Assembly: GCF_028583425.1 (NCBI RefSeq)
Contig: NC_072796.1
Coordinates: forward strand, 129,925,464-129,989,463
Direction of reading: 5' to 3'
DNA from: Eublepharis macularius
Lineage: Eukaryota; Chordata; Lepidosauria; Squamata; Eublepharidae
DNA length: 64,000 nucleotides
The notes under the pieces are model-generated. The model saw only the letters and a list, made by a program, of their open reading frames with translations, did not search any database and had not been told where the DNA came from. Shown in pieces: positions 12,907-23,968 of this stretch; positions within the stretch are counted from its first letter, which is position 1, and every line of letters starts with the position of its first letter. Both the position numbers and the translations under genes were made by a program.

Positions 12907-13605
12907 GTAGCAGTAGAAAAGAGCAAGAGTCCAGTAGCACCTGTAAGGCTAACAAAATTTGTGGTAGGGTCAGCACCAGATCTCGGGTTGCCTGTGCCCT
13001 GGGCAACCCTCGGCCGGCCACCTCGCGCGTGCGCACTCCCTGTAGGGTGGAACGGAGGCAGCGTGCAGGGCTGGGAAGCCGCCCGCACCATTCGCCTCCC
13101 CGCAAGCGAATGGCGCAGGCGGCCTCACAGCCCCCCACGCTGCCTTTCGCCTGCCCCGCAGGACAGGGGGCGGCCGGCTTGCCGCACACCCCCTGCCCTG
13201 CAGGGCAGGCAAAAGGCAGCGTGGCCACCCGCGCCATTCGCCTGCCCTGCAGGACGGGGTGCGCAGCAAGCCGGCCGCCCCCTGTCCTGCGGGGCAGGTG
13301 AAAGGCAGCGTGGGGGGCTGCGAGGCTGCCCGTGCTGCTGCCTGCGCCCTCTGGCAGCTGGCAGCTGCTCCCAGCGCCCCCTCCCTGGTGGCGCCAGGGG
13401 CAGACTGCCCCCTGCCCCCCCTCGATCCGGCCCTGGGTAGGGTATGAGCTTTCGTGAGCCACAGCTCACATCTTCAGATATTTTCAGGTATCTAAACAAG
13501 TGAAAGCTGATATCCTTCCACAAATTTGTTAGTCTTCTGGGTGCTACTAGACTCTTGCTCTTTTCTGCTGCTACAGACAGATCAACATGGCTAACCATCT
13601 TGATC
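12907..13605. repeat. older dispersed repeat, two inverted copies, hosting a hAT-like insert
   Basis: Left copy TGTAGCAGTAGAAAAGAGCA through CTAACAAAATTTGTGGTAGG continues after the nested element with ATGAGCTTTCGTGAGCCACA. An inverted relative follows at about 13490-13605 (CAAATTTGTTAGTCTTCTGG, ACTCTTGCTCTTTTCTGCTG). Family unnamed; a fragment also occurs near 29450-29515. Confidence 0.6.
12971..13435 (-). mobile_element. GC-rich hAT-like element nested in an older repeat, perfect TSD
   Basis: GGTAGGGT occurs at 12963-12970 and again at 13436-13443. Removing the insert plus one TSD copy restores a continuous older repeat. The right end GATCCGGCCCTG mirrors the left end of 11074-11940. The interior has inverted copies of a CCCTGCAGGACAGGGG-type motif around 13150-13300. 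Confidence 0.85.
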
Positions 13606-13787
13606 TATCCAAACGGAGCCCTGTGATCGCCCCTTTCCTGCACCGCCAGCCCTTCTTTCCTATGCCCTTTCCCACTGAGTTTTAGAGTATCAAACTAAGA
13701 CTGGATATACCAAGTCTCCTCTCTGCCCCAAATCTCATTGGGTGAACTTGGGCCAAACATGCTCTTAGCTTCACTGAACTTCAGTAG

Positions 13788-14360
13788 GGGTGCCAGTTCT
13801 CATGCTTTGACAGGAGACCTCCTAGCCCTCCCCACTCTATTGCTTACCTGTGCCTCAAAGGTCAGTAGGGGGAAATAATAACAACAACAACATTGAATTT
13901 ATATACTGTCCTTCAGGACAACTTATTGCCCACTCAGAGCGGTTTACAAAGTATACTATTATTATCCCCGCAACAAAACACCCTGTGAGGTGGGTGGGGC
14001 TGAGAGAGCTCCAGAGAGCTGTGACTGACCCAAGGTCACCCAGCTGGCTTCAAGCGGAGGAGTGGGGAATCAAACCCGGCTCTCCAGATTAGAGTCCCGC
14101 GCTCTTAACCACTACACCAAACTGGCTCTCAGGCGCTGGCAGACGTGCCAGCGACATCACTTCCAGTGAAAAAAACAGTAGTGACGTCATGGCATCGGGG
14201 GTGGAGGTGTTCTAGAATTTGCCAAAAAACCCCTCTATGATTTAAACATAGAGTTTGGGTGAATCCTAGATCATCACCCCCAACATCATGATATCACTTC
14301 AGGTTTTTCACTGGAAGTGACATCGCATACCAGTGCACCATTGGAACATTGTCCCTGCTC
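13788..14360. mobile_element. hAT-like element interrupted by a SINE
   Basis: Pieces on both sides of the SINE at 13873-14129 (TAGGGGTGCCAGTTCTC; ACATCACTTCCAGTGAAAAA; TGGAAGTGACATCGC) resemble 2330-2626 and 21220-21540. Right border unclear. Confidence 0.45.
13873..14129 (-). mobile_element. tRNA-derived SINE
   Basis: Antisense copy of the same family: head near 14129 (CTCTTAACCACTACACCAAA), tail near 13873 (AACAACAACATTGAATTTAT). It is inserted in a hAT-like repeat. Confidence 0.88.
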
Positions 14361-14628
14361 CCCAAATCCTCCAAGGGGAACATAGTGGCGGCTTAGTGGT
14401 CCTACCTCACAGGGTTGCTCTATTTGTAAAACTGGGAGGAGAAGAGCCGTATATGCTTGGGGGGAATAAAAATATGACAGTTCCTTAGGATAGCCCCATG
14501 GTTAAAACATCCCAGCTATAGATGAAAAAAGAACTGCACATGAACTCCTCGCCTTGGGCAGTCTGATTCAAATGCTTTTAAAAGCTCTGTTAGGATGTTT
14601 TTGTAAAGCATTTTCAGCCTTGGAAGTT

Positions 14629-15345
14629 GTGACGGACTCAGCTTCAGAGGCTGAGATTTCCAGTCAGTGAGCTATGATTGACATGTTTCCTTCCCCCTCC
14701 CCATGTGGCTAGCCTGAAATGGCAGTTGGGGGTGGAAGGTTGGGGAAGCTGGCAGTTGGAGTTGGAGGGAAAACAAGAGAGGGAAAGGGAGTTGGAGCCT
14801 GGCTTTGGACCAGAGAGGGTCAGCCAGAGAATCCTCTGTGAGAGGAAATAATGTTTGTGAAACACTGTTCGTCCTTGGACTAAAGTGGGGGAAACCAGCA
14901 CTAACTCCTACTTAGACTCAAGAGATCTGGGGATTATAGAGGGCCAAGGAAGTGGGTAGAGAGGAGTCTCCCCTTCAGTGCCAGGAACAGGGTTATAGCT
15001 CATAACTATAACGCCTGCCCAGTATCTAGGAAGGGTTTGTCTCAGAGGAGCACCCTTAAGTCTGGAGAGGAGGGAAAGTCATGCTGTGTTTGAGTATATA
15101 AAGTGTAACCTCTGTGAAGCAGTGTCAACCTCCGAAAGAAGCCAGCAAGCTAGTGTTATACCAAATGTTTTGTGCCTCACCTTAGTTAAGTTCCTGTATG
15201 AAAACCTTTCTGTTACGTCAGTTCAAACATCTGCCTACCTGCCCTCTGACTTTACCTACTTTAAATAAACCTTCTGTTACCTTTTGAACCTCCCCAAGCC
15301 TCGTGTACCAGTTTCTGCTAAAGGGAAGCGCAAACCCCTGATCTG
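14629..15345 (+). mobile_element. probable solo LTR
   Basis: Starts TGTGACGGACTCAGC. A TATA box (GTATATAAAG, about 15094) lies about 170 bases before a polyadenylation signal (AAATAAACC, about 15262), followed by CTCCCCAAGCC. This spacing is typical of a retroviral or Gypsy LTR. The right border and TSD were not found; no internal genes. Confidence 0.4.
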
Positions 15346-15554
15346 TCCCCTACTAAAACTTGGCTGGGTAACCATTTTTAATAATCCTTAAGGGTGGGAC
15401 AAGAAGGAAAGTTGAAGCTTAACATCAACCATGCTAACCAGAGGCTTCCCAGCCCAGTATACAGCTTCATAGGCTTAAAGAGGAGAAGTTTTACCTCAGG
15501 GTAGGGGAAGGTCAGCCTAAGCCTGAGTTGGACGTGGGTTTGTGGCAGAAGTAT

Positions 15555-15630
15555 ATCATAGAATCTAGAGTTGAAAGGGGCCTTACAGGCTATCTAGTCT
15601 AATCCCCTGCCCAATGCAGGAACAGCCGAA
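15555..15630 (-). mobile_element. short CR1 3' end
   Basis: ATCATAGAATCTAGAGTTGA followed by CTATCTAGTCTAATCCCC, the antisense CR1 3' end, diverged. Confidence 0.55.
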
Positions 15631-16498
15631 AACATATAACTGAGAATGTTTTCTAAGTGGATTTTCTCTTATGCAATACATATGCCTCTCCCCATATTTT
15701 CCTTTTGGGTAAAAAATAATATCTCGGAAAGGATAAAATGGTTCCCCTGCAAAACAGGAATTCAGGATTCACAGCGTAAGGTTGCACTGTCAGTCTCCCA
15801 GACAGCTGGGTGGATTTTTTTTTAAAGAAGCATCTTTTTGCAATTAAAAACATCTTCATCCTCAATCAAAACCGTTGCTCTCTAAATGTATAAAACATTT
15901 CCAGTTGAGTGGATCATTTGGTCAAAGTGAAATGATGTTCTGATTACTGAAAATGATAAAAATAAATTAGCTTTTAAAAAGAAATTCCTGCAGCCGTTTA
16001 AGGGTGTGGGGAGGGAGCTTTTCACCTGTGAAATCTTTGCCTTTTTATGATGCAGAACGAGGGCTATTTTTTAACATTGAAGCATTTAGTCCTTATGTTT
16101 ATGCCTCTGCTCTGACGCTTGCTGAACCTCCCGCGCTGGTGGACATTTCCAGACCCGTTACGTTCTTCTGCTTGAGCCAGTAACCTTGGCACCACCTTGC
16201 CTAGAGCTCTGGCAGTTTTAATTAAAGCCATCATATATCGCTTGTGAAATTTTATCATTGTATAAACTGGCAAAAACGGTAAGTTGCAATCTTAGCATGA
16301 ATCCTTTTAATCATCAGCTTGATCTAAAGTTAGCTGCTCTTCCTTCCTATCTTGAATGAGAAAATTTCAGTAAGCAATCCAGTCCTGTGGGTGCCTTTTT
16401 GATTTTCTCCCAACCACCTCAAAGCTGTTTGTCTGTGAACAGCTTCCATCCAGGGATCGATTGTGTGGCTTTTTGCTCAAAGGCTCAGCACACACTAA

Positions 16499-16730
16499 AC
16501 CAGTTTAGTGTAGTGGTTAAGAACGGTGAGACTCTAATCTGGAGAACTGGGTTTGATTCCCCTCCACTTGAAGCCAGCTGGGTAACCTTGGGTCAGTCAC
16601 AGCTCTCTCAGAGCTCTCTCAGTCCCACCCACCTCACAGGGTGATTGTTGTGAGGATAATAATGACGCTCTTTGTAAACCGCTCTGAGTGGGCGTTAAGT
16701 TGTTCTGAAGGACGGTATATAAATCAAATG
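16499..16730 (+). mobile_element. tRNA-derived SINE
   Basis: GTGTAGTGGTTAAGAACGGT head, AAGCCAGCTGGGTAACCTTG body, GGTATATAAATCAAATGTTG tail. Confidence 0.87.
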
Positions 16731-16805
16731 TTGCCATTGTCATTTCTTTCAAGGGGGTCAAAGTTGAGATTTAAGCTCAGAACACATCTGCAAAGATTGC
16801 ATGGT

Positions 16806-17046
16806 AGCATTAATTTAATTTAATTTATTATATTTATGTTCTGCCCTCCCCGCTTTCGCAGGCTCAGGGCGGATAACAAATACAAACACCATTAAAAACA
16901 TTTAAAAACATTAAATAATACATTTAAAAACATTTAAAAACATTAAATATTACAGTTCATGCTGCATAGTGGTTCATACATGCCTCTGTGTTTGCATAGG
17001 GGCGATGGTTTAACCCCCCCTTCATGGGGGGGGGCACTGCCCGGCG
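16806..17046 (-). mobile_element. 3' UTR and tail of the L2/CR1-type LINE
   Basis: On the minus strand this holds the post-ORF sequence with CGCCCTGAGCCTGCGAAAG and a TTAAATTAAATT-type tail near 16806. Related 3' ends appear at 20305-20595, 6860-7370 and 53020-53525. Confidence 0.6.
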
Positions 17047-17850
17047 TCAGCCATATGCCTGGCGGAATAGCTCTGTCTTAAAGGCCCGGCGAAATGCAAG
17101 CAGTTCTTGCCGGGCCCTTGTTTCGCAAGACAGAGCATACCACCAGGTTGGGGCCAGGACCGAAAAGGCCCTGGCCTTGGTCGACGCCAGGCAGGCCTCC
17201 CTAGGGCCAGGGACCCTTAAAAGATGTTTTCTACCAGAGCGGAGAGTCCTCCGGGGCTCATATGGTGAGAGATGGTCCCTCAGATACATCGGTCCCAGTC
17301 CGCGTAGGGCTTTGTAGGTTAACACCAAAACCTTGAACCTGATTCGGTACTCCACTGGCAGCCAATGCAGCTGGTGTAGCACCGGTGTAATATGCTCCCA
17401 CACCGGTGCTCCAGCAATGACCCGCACTGCTGCATTCTGTACCAGCTGTAACCGCCGGATCAGGCCCATGGGAAGCCCAGCGTAGAGCGCGTTACAGTAA
17501 TCCAACCTAGAGGTGACCATTGCTTGGACCACTGTAGTCAAGTCACGGGGAGACAAATAAGGGGCAAGCTGCCTGGCCTGCTGAAGATAATAAAAGGAAG
17601 ACCTGGCAACTGCAGTGATCTGGTCCTCCATCTTCAGGGAGGAATCCAGAATCACCCCCAGGCTCCTAACTCTCACGGCCAGTGTAAGTACTGCCCCATC
17701 AAGTGTAGGAAGCCGGGGTCCCAAAGCCATCTCCCCACGACCCACATACAGGACCTCCGTCTTCGTGGGATTCAATTTCAGCCGACTTTGTCTCAACCAA
17801 CCAGCCACAGCCTCAAAAGCATGCGCAGGGCTGTCCCATGTTCTCTTCAC
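17047..17850 (-). mobile_element. L2/CR1-clade LINE, reverse-transcriptase C-terminal remnant
   Basis: An uninterrupted 267-codon frame encodes the thumb end of a non-LTR reverse transcriptase: LKLNPTKTEVLYVG, VRSLGVILDSSLKMEDQI, MVTSRLDYCNALYAGLP, LHWLPVEYRIRFKVLVLTYK. The 5' end is missing (truncated near 17850). The 3' end with GCCCTGAGCCTGCGAAAGC and an AT-rich tail runs to about 16806. The endonuclease and catalytic FADD-type core are absent, so it is dead, but the open frame suggests a young copy. Confidence 0.85.
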
Positions 17851-18244
17851 AACAACCCTGAGAGGTAGGTTAGACTGAGAGAGGCAGTTCGGCCCAAAGG
17901 TATTCAGGGCTGATCAGGGATTTAAGTAAGCCCAGGTAGAAGTCCAACATGGTGCATTAAATTGACCCTCCAACCCCAGTCTGCCATGGGCTATGAAACT
18001 TGGATTTTGTAAAGTCCTGGGGTTGTAAGGTTAAGAGATTGGAACATGCGAGTCCTGAATAAATGTAAAATGGGCATTATATCAAAGCTAAGCTACAAGT
18101 GACGCCAGACACATATTTTCTAATGTGTCAGGGATGCAATTTTACCTAGGAACTGTAGTTGAAAACGATGTTACGTCCCTAGCGCTGGGAGGCAGGGGAG
18201 GTGGAAGAGCTTTTCAAAGACAGCCATGTTGGATCACTGGGGAA

Positions 18245-18560
18245 GAGGTATTAGCTATCACCTACAAAGCTCTTCATGACCTTGGTCCACCATATCTGTG
18301 GAACCGTCTCTCTCCTTATATTCCATCATGGCAGCTTCACACATCTGAACAGGGCCTTCTGCAGGTGCCACCCCTCACATGAGAAAAATCAACAGCTGTG
18401 CGGACTTGGGCGTGCTTTGTGGTAGCCCCCACTTCATGAAATGGTCTACCTGATGAGGTTAGGAAATCTCCCACACTTCTGGCCTTTTGCAAGCAATGCA
18501 AAACTGAATTATTCAATAGGCCCTTTTACTCAGATAGGAGGGCTGTACTGTAAGGAAGTG
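18245..18560 (+). mobile_element. L2/CR1-type LINE 3' fragment
   Basis: Encodes a broken LAITYKALHDLGPPYLWNRL segment, then TCTGAACAGGGCCTTCTGCA. It is related to 17047-17850 and to the fragment in the palindrome arms. Confidence 0.65.
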
Positions 18561-18965
18561 TGTTAGAAGAAGGGACTGGTGACGTCTCGTCCTCAGGTCT
18601 TCAGGATGGCCAGCAGAGAAAAAGAAAGGCAACAACCATAGAGTCAGTTAGATAGATAGGCTTTTATTCGTCTCCTTCCTGCCTGGGGAACTTCCTTCCT
18701 TCCCTTCTCTCCCCTTCCTCTCTCTCGCTTCTTCCTTGCATACACCAGGAGAGGCAACATGGTGTCTCCTCCTGAGAGAAATGAAGCAGATGGCCTACTT
18801 ATCATCTAATGCCATCCTAGCCAGTTAGATCAGTTACTAGTTCTTTCTCTCCACTAAACGTATGTAAATATATTTCCTTAGACAAATAAACAGTTGTTGG
18901 TTCTCGAACTTGGATGAGAGGCTTTCTGCGTGCAGTTTGGTTAGTTAACGTGCCTTAACTAAATC

Positions 18966-19191
18966 TAGGGTTGCCAGCCTCCAGGTAGTGGCTGGAGATC
19001 TGGAATTACAACTCGTCTCCAGGCCACAGAGATCAGCTCACCTGGAGAAAATGGCCACTTTGCAGGGTGGACTCTATGGAATTATGCCATGCCAAGGTCC
19101 TTTCCCTCCCCAAACCCCACTTTCTCCAGGTTTCTCCAGGTTTCACCCTCCAGATCTCCAGGAATTTCCCACCTTGGAGCTGGCAACCCTA
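18966..19191 (-). mobile_element. short hAT-like MITE, perfect TSD
   Basis: Same family as 6085-6303 in the opposite orientation: TAGGGTTGCCAGCCTCCAGG ... GAGCTGGCAACCCTA, with ACTAAATC at 18958-18965 and 19192-19199. Confidence 0.87.
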
Positions 19192-20119
19192 ACTAAATCC
19201 AATAATGTGGTCTCAAGAGATCCGTTAGTAAAGGGATATGGAGGGAAAACAGACTTTTCTACTCTTGCTGCAAACATTGAGGGATTACCAATTTCTATAA
19301 TTATAATCCTACTGGGTAGTTCCAAGGTTTAATATGTTAGTTATGTAATTGCTTATGCTCTGTTTCAACAGTTTTCAGCTCTGTATTGGATTTCTGCGAG
19401 GTTTAAAATTTTTTTTTCAAATTTCCATGTATATACCCATTACATGTTTATTGAAATGTCTTGATATTGACTGTACTGACTCACACGGTGTAATCCAACT
19501 TGAATCTCAGCAAGGAAGGCGGACTATAAGTGACGTAAATAAATAAAAATTCACACACACACCTGTCCTTCTGCTTAATTTCTATATGCTGAACTGGTAT
19601 TAGAAGCAAAGGAGCTAGGCCAGGAAAGAAAAGTGACATCCATAAATCACTCCGTATCCATTTAATTAATAAGTGGCAATTCACTGCTAGAGGATGTAAT
19701 GATGGCCACAAACATAGCTTTAAAAGGGGGATTAGACACGTTCATAGAGGTCTGTCAGTGGAAACTAGCCATGGCAACTAAAGGGAGCCTCCGCTTTCAG
19801 AGGTAGTAAACTGAATACCAGTGCCAGGAGACAACACTGGGAGGGCCTTGATCTCTATGCCCTGTTGCTGGATCACCAGAGTAACTATGTGAGACAGGAG
19901 AGAAGATGCTGTGTGAGACAGGATGCTGGAATAAATGGACCGCTGGTCCGATCCAGAAGGGCTTTTCTTGTGTTCTTGAGTGATTAACATACCTTTTGTT
20001 GTCCAGGCGGGATTCTTCTTGCTAGTGCATCCCACCTTCTTTTGCAGTCTCATTTGGTTCTTTCTGTTTCTCTTTCTAATTGTTCCTCTGCCTTCTGGAT
20101 CTCCCTCCCCCACCCCCAG

Positions 20120-20196
20120 GAGTTTGCTGCTGTTGTGCCGCTTTACGTCCTCGCTTCAAACGTCTGGTGGATAACATCTTCCCCGAAGACCCCAAA
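20120..20196 (+). CDS. EFR3A: EFR3A, coding exon 2 (palmitoylation-site exon)
   Basis: EFR3A is the plasma-membrane anchor that, with TTC7 and FAM126/hyccin, recruits PI4KA to make phosphatidylinositol 4-phosphate. This exon follows a C-rich tract ending CCCCCAG and ends at AAA before GTAAGC. It supplies the last two bases of a split codon, then VCCCCAALRPRFKRLVDNIF, followed by PEDPK. The run of four cysteines is the known N-terminal palmitoylation cluster, and the basic LRPRFKRLVDNIFPEDPK segment follows it. A cysteine run here (rather than the VCGCCG form of EFR3B) and the downstream exons favour EFR3A over EFR3B. The exon carrying the start codon and the first few residues was not found and probably lies upstream of the window. 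Confidence 0.93.
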
Positions 20197-20304
20197 GTAA
20201 GCGATGTCATTCACAACCTAAATGGGCCTGAACCGTTCATAATCTTCGGGGCTGCTCAAGCAAAGGAGGAAAGACAGAGTTTTGTAGATTGTAGACATTA
20301 AGTG

Positions 20305-20595
20305 AAAGGTCCGGCAGGACTTGCTATCCTTCCGCCGGGCCTGCAAGATAGAGTTGTTCCGCCAGGCACATGGCTGAGGCTGGGCCTCCGCCGGCCTGAA
20401 AAAAGGGATGTATAAAATCTTAACCCTCCCTGTGAAGGCTGTCCACCATCCTGTTTTAAATCTGTATTAATACACTGTTGTTTTAATGTTTTAATGTAGA
20501 TGAATTTTTATTGTATTTTAATATGTTGTTATCTGCCCTGAGCCCGCCCGCAGGGAGGGCGGAATAGAAATTTGAAATAAATAAAATAAGTGACA
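20305..20595 (+). mobile_element. L2/CR1-type LINE 3' end
   Basis: Begins with frame FRRACKIELFRQAHG followed by a stop, matching the C-terminus of the LINE at 17047-17850. Then comes the TGCCCTGAGCCCGCCCGCAG 3' block and an AAATAAATAAAATAA tail. It lies 110 bases after EFR3A exon 2. Confidence 0.75.
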
Positions 20596-20605
20596 GTTAC
20601 AGAGG

Positions 20606-20770
20606 TAAATACGGTGTAGTGGTTGGAGTATTGGTCTAGGAACAATCTGGGTTCGAATCCCCACTCAGGCATGGAAGCTTGCGTGAGTCACACCCTCTCA
20701 GCTTAACCTATCTCCCAGATGTATTGTGAGGATGAAATGGAGGACTGGAGAAATGATGTATGCTTCTCCC
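20606..20770 (+). mobile_element. tRNA-derived SINE, third family
   Basis: GTGTAGTGGTTGGAGTATTG and GGGTTCGAATCCCCACTCAG form the tRNA-like A/B boxes. It lies directly after the LINE 3' end at 20305-20595. Confidence 0.7.
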
Positions 20771-20819
20771 ATGGAAGAAGGATAGGGATACAGCTGGACA
20801 GCGGTAGCCACTTTGATAT

Positions 20820-20939
20820 AGGGCCAAACTACAAGTGATGAATGACACTTGAATGGCAAGTGGATCGAGTGAAGGGCAAGTGAACAGGGAGGAATATACT
20901 TGCCATTCAAGTGTCATTCGTCACTTGTAGTTTGGCCCT
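20820..20939. mobile_element. 120-bp palindromic element
   Basis: Nearly perfect hairpin: AGGGCCAAACTACAAGTGA... ends with the inverted GTAGTTTGGCCCT. A second copy of the same length is at 34151-34270. No target duplication seen. Confidence 0.75.
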
Positions 20940-21219
20940 GAGTGAGGCGTTTCACTCTTCCCACAGTCCTGTTGCCTTGTTGACTCCTCTTGTAGAAATA
21001 CTGGGTTTACAGTTCCCACTGTCTGCAGTCGGTTGTCTCTGTTTCTTCTTGGAGGGGGAGTATTTTCATTAGCTTGCCTAAACATTGTTCTTCAATTGAT
21101 GGGTTTTCATAGTGCAGGCAGAACTCTTCTGTTTATTGTTCTGTTTTAATGTCACCAAAAGCTCGACGTAATGTAAATACTTCTAAGAGGAAAGTGACCG
21201 ATCCAAAGTCACCAAGTGA

Positions 21220-21540
21220 TAGGGAACCTAGGTCCCCTGCCTGGCGGGAGGGAGAGGTGAGGGAACAAGCCTCCCGGATGTACTCCCAGGGTGGTGCAAC
21301 AACATTACTTCCGGGAGTGATGCCATCGCGCAGCTCCAGGAGTGCTCCCATGCTTCACTACAAGCCAGTTTGAGCCCTGTTTGGGGCCCAAATTGGCCTG
21401 CTGTGAAGCCTGGAAATGCTCCTGGCCCCATGTGATGACATCACTTCCCAGAAGTGACATCATCGCATGAACATGTCTAAAAAAATGAGTGCCAATTCTG
21501 CCCCCCTCCCGCCAGGAGGATAAGGGGAACTGGCAACCCT
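21220..21540 (+). mobile_element. hAT-like element, perfect TSD
   Basis: TAGGGAACCTAGGTCCCC at the left, ACTGGCAACCCT at the right, ACCAAGTGA repeated at 21211-21219 and 21541-21549 (8 or 9 bp depending on where the end is drawn). Related to 2330-2626. Confidence 0.8.
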
Positions 21541-22118
21541 ACCAAGTGAACTTCACAGTTAAACAAAAATTGGAACCCCTCTAGCCATGATCAGATGACC
21601 TCTCTATGCACTGACTCACCACATTTTGACTCCCTGCATACTGACTTCAGTTTTCCTAGAAGTGACATCACATCATCACTGATGCCCCCCCATGTCCTTG
21701 CCCCCCCGCCTTGTCTCCCACTGTTGACCCAGCCAGACCTGGCAACCTTAGGCCTCAGGTCCCGAGGTTTTTACAATTTGATGAGGAGCAAAATCCATCC
21801 AAAATCTCAGATGTTGTGAATTATTATCCTTTTGACTATCTGTGATGACTAATGGTTCAGCAGCCTTCCTTTACTTTCACATTTGGCCCTACAGAGTATT
21901 GCCGTTTCAATTAATTTTTTCCTCATCTTCCGAAACAGTCCTTCAGTTTTTTTTTTAAAAAAAATTCATTAGAGGTATATGTTATCAGCCACACCAATTT
22001 GCATCTCCTGCATTGGCCCAGATTGATTTTGCCCTGCGGGAATCTGAAAATGTTCCTTCTAATGAATACTTAAGTTACTATGCAGAAGTAATGCTCTACA
22101 AAATGTGTGCACTAGATG

Positions 22119-22565
22119 CAGGGCTCATTTCAAGGGGGAACGCACAGGAACGCAGTTCCAGTGGTTCCCTGAAGAGGTCACCTGTCAGGTGGCCCCGCCC
22201 ACCTGACTCTTGGCCATTTGGGCCCATTTTGGCCTGGATTGGGGCCAAAACGGCCCAGATCGGGCCTCTGACGTGTGGTGGATCACACTCCCACTCAGCA
22301 GCAGCCCGATCCTGACCATTTTGGGCCCCTTTTCAGCCATTTTCAGCCCCTTTTTGCCATTTTGGGCCCAATTTCAGCCCTGAATGGCCAGGATTGAGTC
22401 CAAAACAGCCAGGATAGGTGATGTCAGGGGGTGTGACTTATGCAAATCAGTTATGCTAATGACACACTTCTAGTGATAGCGAGGGGCATGACATATGCTA
22501 ATGAGTTATGCTAACGAGTTACGCTAATGAGTTCCTCCAGTTCTTTTTCTACGAAGTGACCCCTG
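22119..22565 (-). mobile_element. non-autonomous hAT-like element, perfect 8-bp TSD
   Basis: Ends CAGGGCTCATTT and AAGTGACCCCTG, flanked by ACTAGATG on both sides (22111-22118, 22566-22573). The interior carries GGCCCATTTTGGCC-type repeats and ATTAGCATAACT-like runs. No transposase. Confidence 0.88.
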
Positions 22566-22724
22566 ACTAGATGTATGCCTACAATACAACTCTTGTAAAA
22601 ATAAATTCATTCTCCATCAGAAATGCCAGATGTCCATGCGTTGGATCTCAGGAGTATAGAATAGGGAGGGAAGAAATGTAAGAGAATTAGGACCTTACAC
22701 TTGCAGATAATTCTATTTATTTCG

Positions 22725-23410
22725 GTATTTATATCCCCCTTGTCTTCATGACCGGAATCCAAAGCAGATTACAATGTTGTTCTCCTATCCTCCTAGTCAT
22801 CCTGTGAAATAGAATGGAAATACATGTTGCAAATTTCCTGGGAATGCTTAAGTGCAGGATTGTATGTATGGTCCTCAATTCATGTGCAGGCTGTTCTTGC
22901 TCGGTGCATGTGCATGCCACTTTCACGGGAGCTTCCTTTGTGTGATTGCATCTTCAAGTGTGTCCGGAGGGCAGAGTGCCAATTCAGCTCTGTTTTTGCT
23001 GTGAGAACAAGTACTGTAGGCTCCTTTGACTTGCCAATTTGCATTTCTTCAAGGTGTGAGAAAGTGTCAAGATCTGCATTTCAATGAATGGAGGTGGGGG
23101 AAACTGAGATACTTTTAGCAGTTGAGGAGGAACTGATATCAAACACATGAATGTACTCACGTGGAGCAAACTGAAGTGTGAATGTGCAAGTGAGTGCATG
23201 GAAAGTTGGAGGGGGGGACACGTGAAATGAGGTTCACTTGAGCATCCCTAGGTACTTTGTAATGTGTATTTCCACTCCTAAGTTAGTCTGAATGAGTGAC
23301 TGTCCCAAGTCACCCAGCGGTCTTCCATAGCAGAGTGGGGATTCAAACCTGGGTCTCCCAGATCCTAGTCCACAGCTCTGCCATTTTAGCTCAGTGCCCT
23401 TACCCCTGTT
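22725..23410 (-). mobile_element. MIR-like SINE split by a later insertion
   Basis: Pieces at 22725-22815 and 23285-23410 (CAAACCTGGGTCTCCCAGAT; TGACTGTCCCAAGTCACCCA) look like the two halves of one antisense MIR-like SINE. The fold-back repeat at 22829-23250 lies between them. Confidence 0.45.
22829..23250. mobile_element. dispersed repeat with inverted ends (copy 1)
   Basis: Contains GGAGCTTCCTTTGTGTGATT, GTGTGAGAAAGTGTCAAGAT and a right end TTGAGCATCCCTAGGTACTT. An opposite-orientation relative lies at 54888-55390. Confidence 0.55.
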
Positions 23411-23671
23411 GCCCCCCCCACCAGCATTTTCCAGCCTTTTACAGGCCAGTCACAAGCGCTTCATTTAAGAAATCTGAAGTCCTAAATCCCAATGCCGAGC
23501 TGAGTAACAATACTGTCTTTGATGGACCAAGCGCTGTGATGCATTATTAGGCAGCTTCGTACATTGTCATTGAATCTGCTGCTGTTGCTTAATGAATAGT
23601 TGCAACAGAAGTGTTGGAGTGCTTACTGTTGATTAAAAAGAAACTTAATGATTGACTTTTTTCATGATTAG

Positions 23672-23799
23672 GATGGGCTTGTTAAAGCTGATATGGAGAA
23701 GCTGACATTCTACGCGGTTTCTGCCCCCGAGAAGCTCGATCGGATTGGGGCTTACTTAGCAGAGCGACTGAGCCGAGATGTGGTCAGGCACCGTTACGG
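23672..23799 (+). CDS. EFR3A: EFR3A, coding exon 3
   Basis: Acceptor TTCATGATTAG precedes the exon and donor GTAAGG follows. The translation begins DGLVKADMEKLTFYAVSAPE and ends at RHRYG, with the glycine codon split after two bases. It joins in frame to the previous exon (PEDPK|DGLVK). This is the start of the helical-repeat (armadillo/HEAT-like) rod of EFR3. Preceding intron: 20197-23671. Confidence 0.95.
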
Positions 23800-23968
23800 G
23801 TAAGGCTGCTTCTTTGATGCCATCTTGCCAACAGTGTTGTAATCTATTTGGCACAGGGTTAGAGCCTTGGGTATTTCGTCATGAAAAGATATTCACATCT
23901 TAAGGCTTGGATCCTTCAAAGTTTTCCTGCGGGTGCAGGGAATTCCACCTGTGAAACATGACCTTCTC

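Larger units (their letters stand above)
1..20119 (+). other. EFR3A intron 1 (or upstream region), repeat mosaic
   Basis: No exon was recognised here. Besides the repeats listed, stretches such as 360-2320, 7430-8720, 9160-9840, 10620-11070, 11950-12900, 14360-14628, 15640-16490 and 19200-20100 show only short non-conserved frames and look like intronic or ancient repeat sequence. GC-rich islands at 11074-11940 and 12971-13435 are mobile elements, not a promoter. Confidence 0.6.

Noticed and set aside
12884..13598. Open frames of 157-192 codons
   Set aside because: They arise from a GC-rich nested transposon with inverted low-complexity blocks; overlapping frames on both strands are equally long.
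17047..17850. 267-codon open frame as a host gene
   Set aside because: The translation is the end of an L2/CR1-type reverse transcriptase.
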